A program made the position numbers and the translations under genes. A stretch of DNA of 64,000 nt from JBLUOA01 sp048060095 (GTDB lineage Bacteria; Pseudomonadota; Alphaproteobacteria; Rhodobacterales; Rhodobacteraceae): NCBI RefSeq assembly GCF_048060095.1, contig NZ_JBLUOA010000002.1, positions 434,001 through 498,000 of the forward strand, given 5' to 3'. The first letter of the stretch is position 1, and every line of letters begins with the position of its first letter. Shown one piece after another: positions 63,038 to 64,000 of the stretch. A model generated the notes under the pieces. The model ran no database searches. It had not been told where the DNA came from and saw only the letters and a list, made by a program, of their open reading frames with translations.

Positions 63038-64000
63038 TTACTGAGACAGCCAAGCCTGGAATTTTGCATCCAGATCGTCGCGATAGTCAGCCCACCATTC
63101 GTAGTTGTAGAGGAACGTGTTGGTGGCGTTGTTCGGATCGGTCGGCATATGGGGTGCCATGTCGATACCAAGCTCTGCATGCTGACCGACCAGCGGTGCA
63201 GAAGACGCACGTGCCGGGCCGTAAGAGATGTATTTCGCCTGATCCGCAAGACGCTGCGTATCGGTTGCGAACATGATGTAGTCCAGCGCCCGCGCTTTGC
63301 GGTCGTCCGGCAGACCGGCCGGGATGATCCAACCGTCAAGGTCAAACACCTGCGCATCCCACAGCATGGCGACGGGCTGGTCCTGTTCTTCGATCAGGCT
63401 GAACAGACGACCGTTATAGGTCGAACCCATGATGACTTCGCCGTCCGCAAGAAGCTGCGGCGTGTCAGCACCAGCCGACCACCAGATCACGTCGTCCTTG
63501 ATGGTGTCGAGCTTGGCAAAGGCTTGCGCCTGGCCTTCTTCGGTCTCAAGCACGTCGTAGACATCTTCAGCCGCGACCCCGTCGCACAGAAGCGCCCATT
63601 CCATGTTGTTGATTGCGCGCTTTTCAAGCGAACGGCGACCCGGATAGGTTTCCGTGTCAAACACGGCGCAAACGTCGGTCGGCGGATTGTCCCCAACCAT
63701 GTCGGTGCGATAGCCGAACGTGGTCGAATAAACGATCTGCGGAATGAAGCAGTCGGAGACCAGCAGGTCGCCGAAATCTTCAGACGCAGGCGTGCCGTCC
63801 GGCGCTGGTGCCAGCATTTCGTCGTGGTCGATTTCCATCGCCAGACCTTCGTCGCACAGACGGATCGCGTCCGACGCAACAACGTCAACGACGTCCCATG
63901 TGATGTTGCCCGCTTCGTTCATGGCACGCAGTTTTGCGACAGCCTCGGCGGAGCTTTCATCGTTGATGATATTGACGCCCGTCTTTTCCATATAGGGGTT
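63038..64000 (-). CDS. ABC transporter solute-binding protein (PotD-like), 5' end cut by window edge
   Basis: 321 codons are visible; the start and signal peptide lie outside the window. The sequence begins NPYMEKTGV and continues with VAKLRAMNEAGNITWDVVDV, typical of spermidine/putrescine binding proteins, then IVYSTTFGYRTDM and LWDAQVFDLDGWIIPAG. It captures the substrate in the periplasm for the two permeases downstream. The ATPase gene is not in the window and may lie beyond the edge. Confidence 0.9.
   Translation of the reverse strand, partial: NPYMEKTGVNIINDESSAEAVAKLRAMNEAGNITWDVVDVVASDAIRLCDEGLAMEIDHDEMLAPAPDGTPASEDFGDLLVSDCFIPQIVYSTTFGYRTDMVGDNPPTDVCAVFDTETYPGRRSLEKRAINNMEWALLCDGVAAEDVYDVLETEEGQAQAFAKLDTIKDDVIWWSAGADTPQLLADGEVIMGSTYNGRLFSLIEEQDQPVAMLWDAQVFDLDGWIIPAGLPDDRKARALDYIMFATDTQRLADQAKYISYGPARASSAPLVGQHAELGIDMAPHMPTDPNNATNTFLYNYEWWADYRDDLDAKFQAWLSQ

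Overview
The window reads as a chromosome segment of an alphaproteobacterium of the Rhodobacteraceae (Roseobacter group). The grounds are an mdh-sucCD-sucAB-lpd TCA block next to ethylmalonyl-CoA pathway genes (mesaconyl-CoA hydratase, malyl-CoA thioesterase-like), TRAP transporters, paired TTAA-N7-TTAA (CtrA-type) sites and Flp pilins. No transposase, phage gene, CRISPR array or rRNA operon was seen. One tRNA (Ala, GGC) is present.

Layout. (1) 1-4181, minus strand: a DUF1194 secreted protein (cut by the edge), then mch-like, DUF1737, NnrU and mcl2-like genes in a tight operon, and a TauE/SafE exporter. (2) 4420-17570, plus strand: a double PRC-barrel protein, mdh, then sucC, sucD, sucA, sucB and lpdA. 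Small unrecognised genes, an L,D-transpeptidase and a MAPEG protein lie between the enzymes. (3) 17590-21000: GNAT, GntR/FCD regulator, M48-type metallopeptidase, FYDLN protein, tRNA-Ala and a second PRC-barrel protein. The palindrome TGTGATCACA occurs twice in the sucC promoter (21 bp apart) and once directly upstream of this GntR gene, so the regulator probably controls the TCA operon and itself. (4) 21135-31573, plus strand: a catabolic island with LysR regulator, DUF1445 protein, three-part TRAP transporter, PxpB/PxpC lactamase subunits, a three-subunit molybdenum hydroxylase and a MoaD/ThiS-like protein. It looks like uptake, hydroxylation and ATP-driven ring opening of an unidentified N-heterocycle or lactam. 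(5) 31638-33261: two near-identical Flp pilins and a degenerate Hint-domain protein. (6) 33263-38529, minus strand: four translationally coupled genes (PanE-like reductase, cytoplasmic gamma-glutamyltransferase family protein, NRPS-type thioesterase, adenylation-carrier didomain). They look like a very small, apparently undescribed biosynthetic operon. (7) 38697-45027: small acidic protein, periplasmic gamma-glutamyltransferase, DUF2161 protein, secreted protein, CxxCH protein divergent from a second GntR regulator, and a protein phosphatase. (8) 45164-60508: an exopolysaccharide/capsule locus with initiating sugar transferase, Wzc-like kinase, Wzy, Wzx, methyltransferase, three glycosyltransferases, ManC, YjbH, YjbF, Wza-like and GfcA/YjbE-like genes. 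Perfect TTAA-N7-TTAA sites lie upstream of its promoters. (9) 60529-64000, minus strand: polyamine-type ABC transporter permeases and the binding protein (cut by the edge).

The strongest candidates for new biology are the adenylation-carrier/thioesterase/GGT/reductase operon, the molybdenum hydroxylase-PxpBC-TRAP island, and the GntR-TCA regulatory circuit with its tandem operators. All assignments come from reading translated sequence and motifs by eye; no database search was run.
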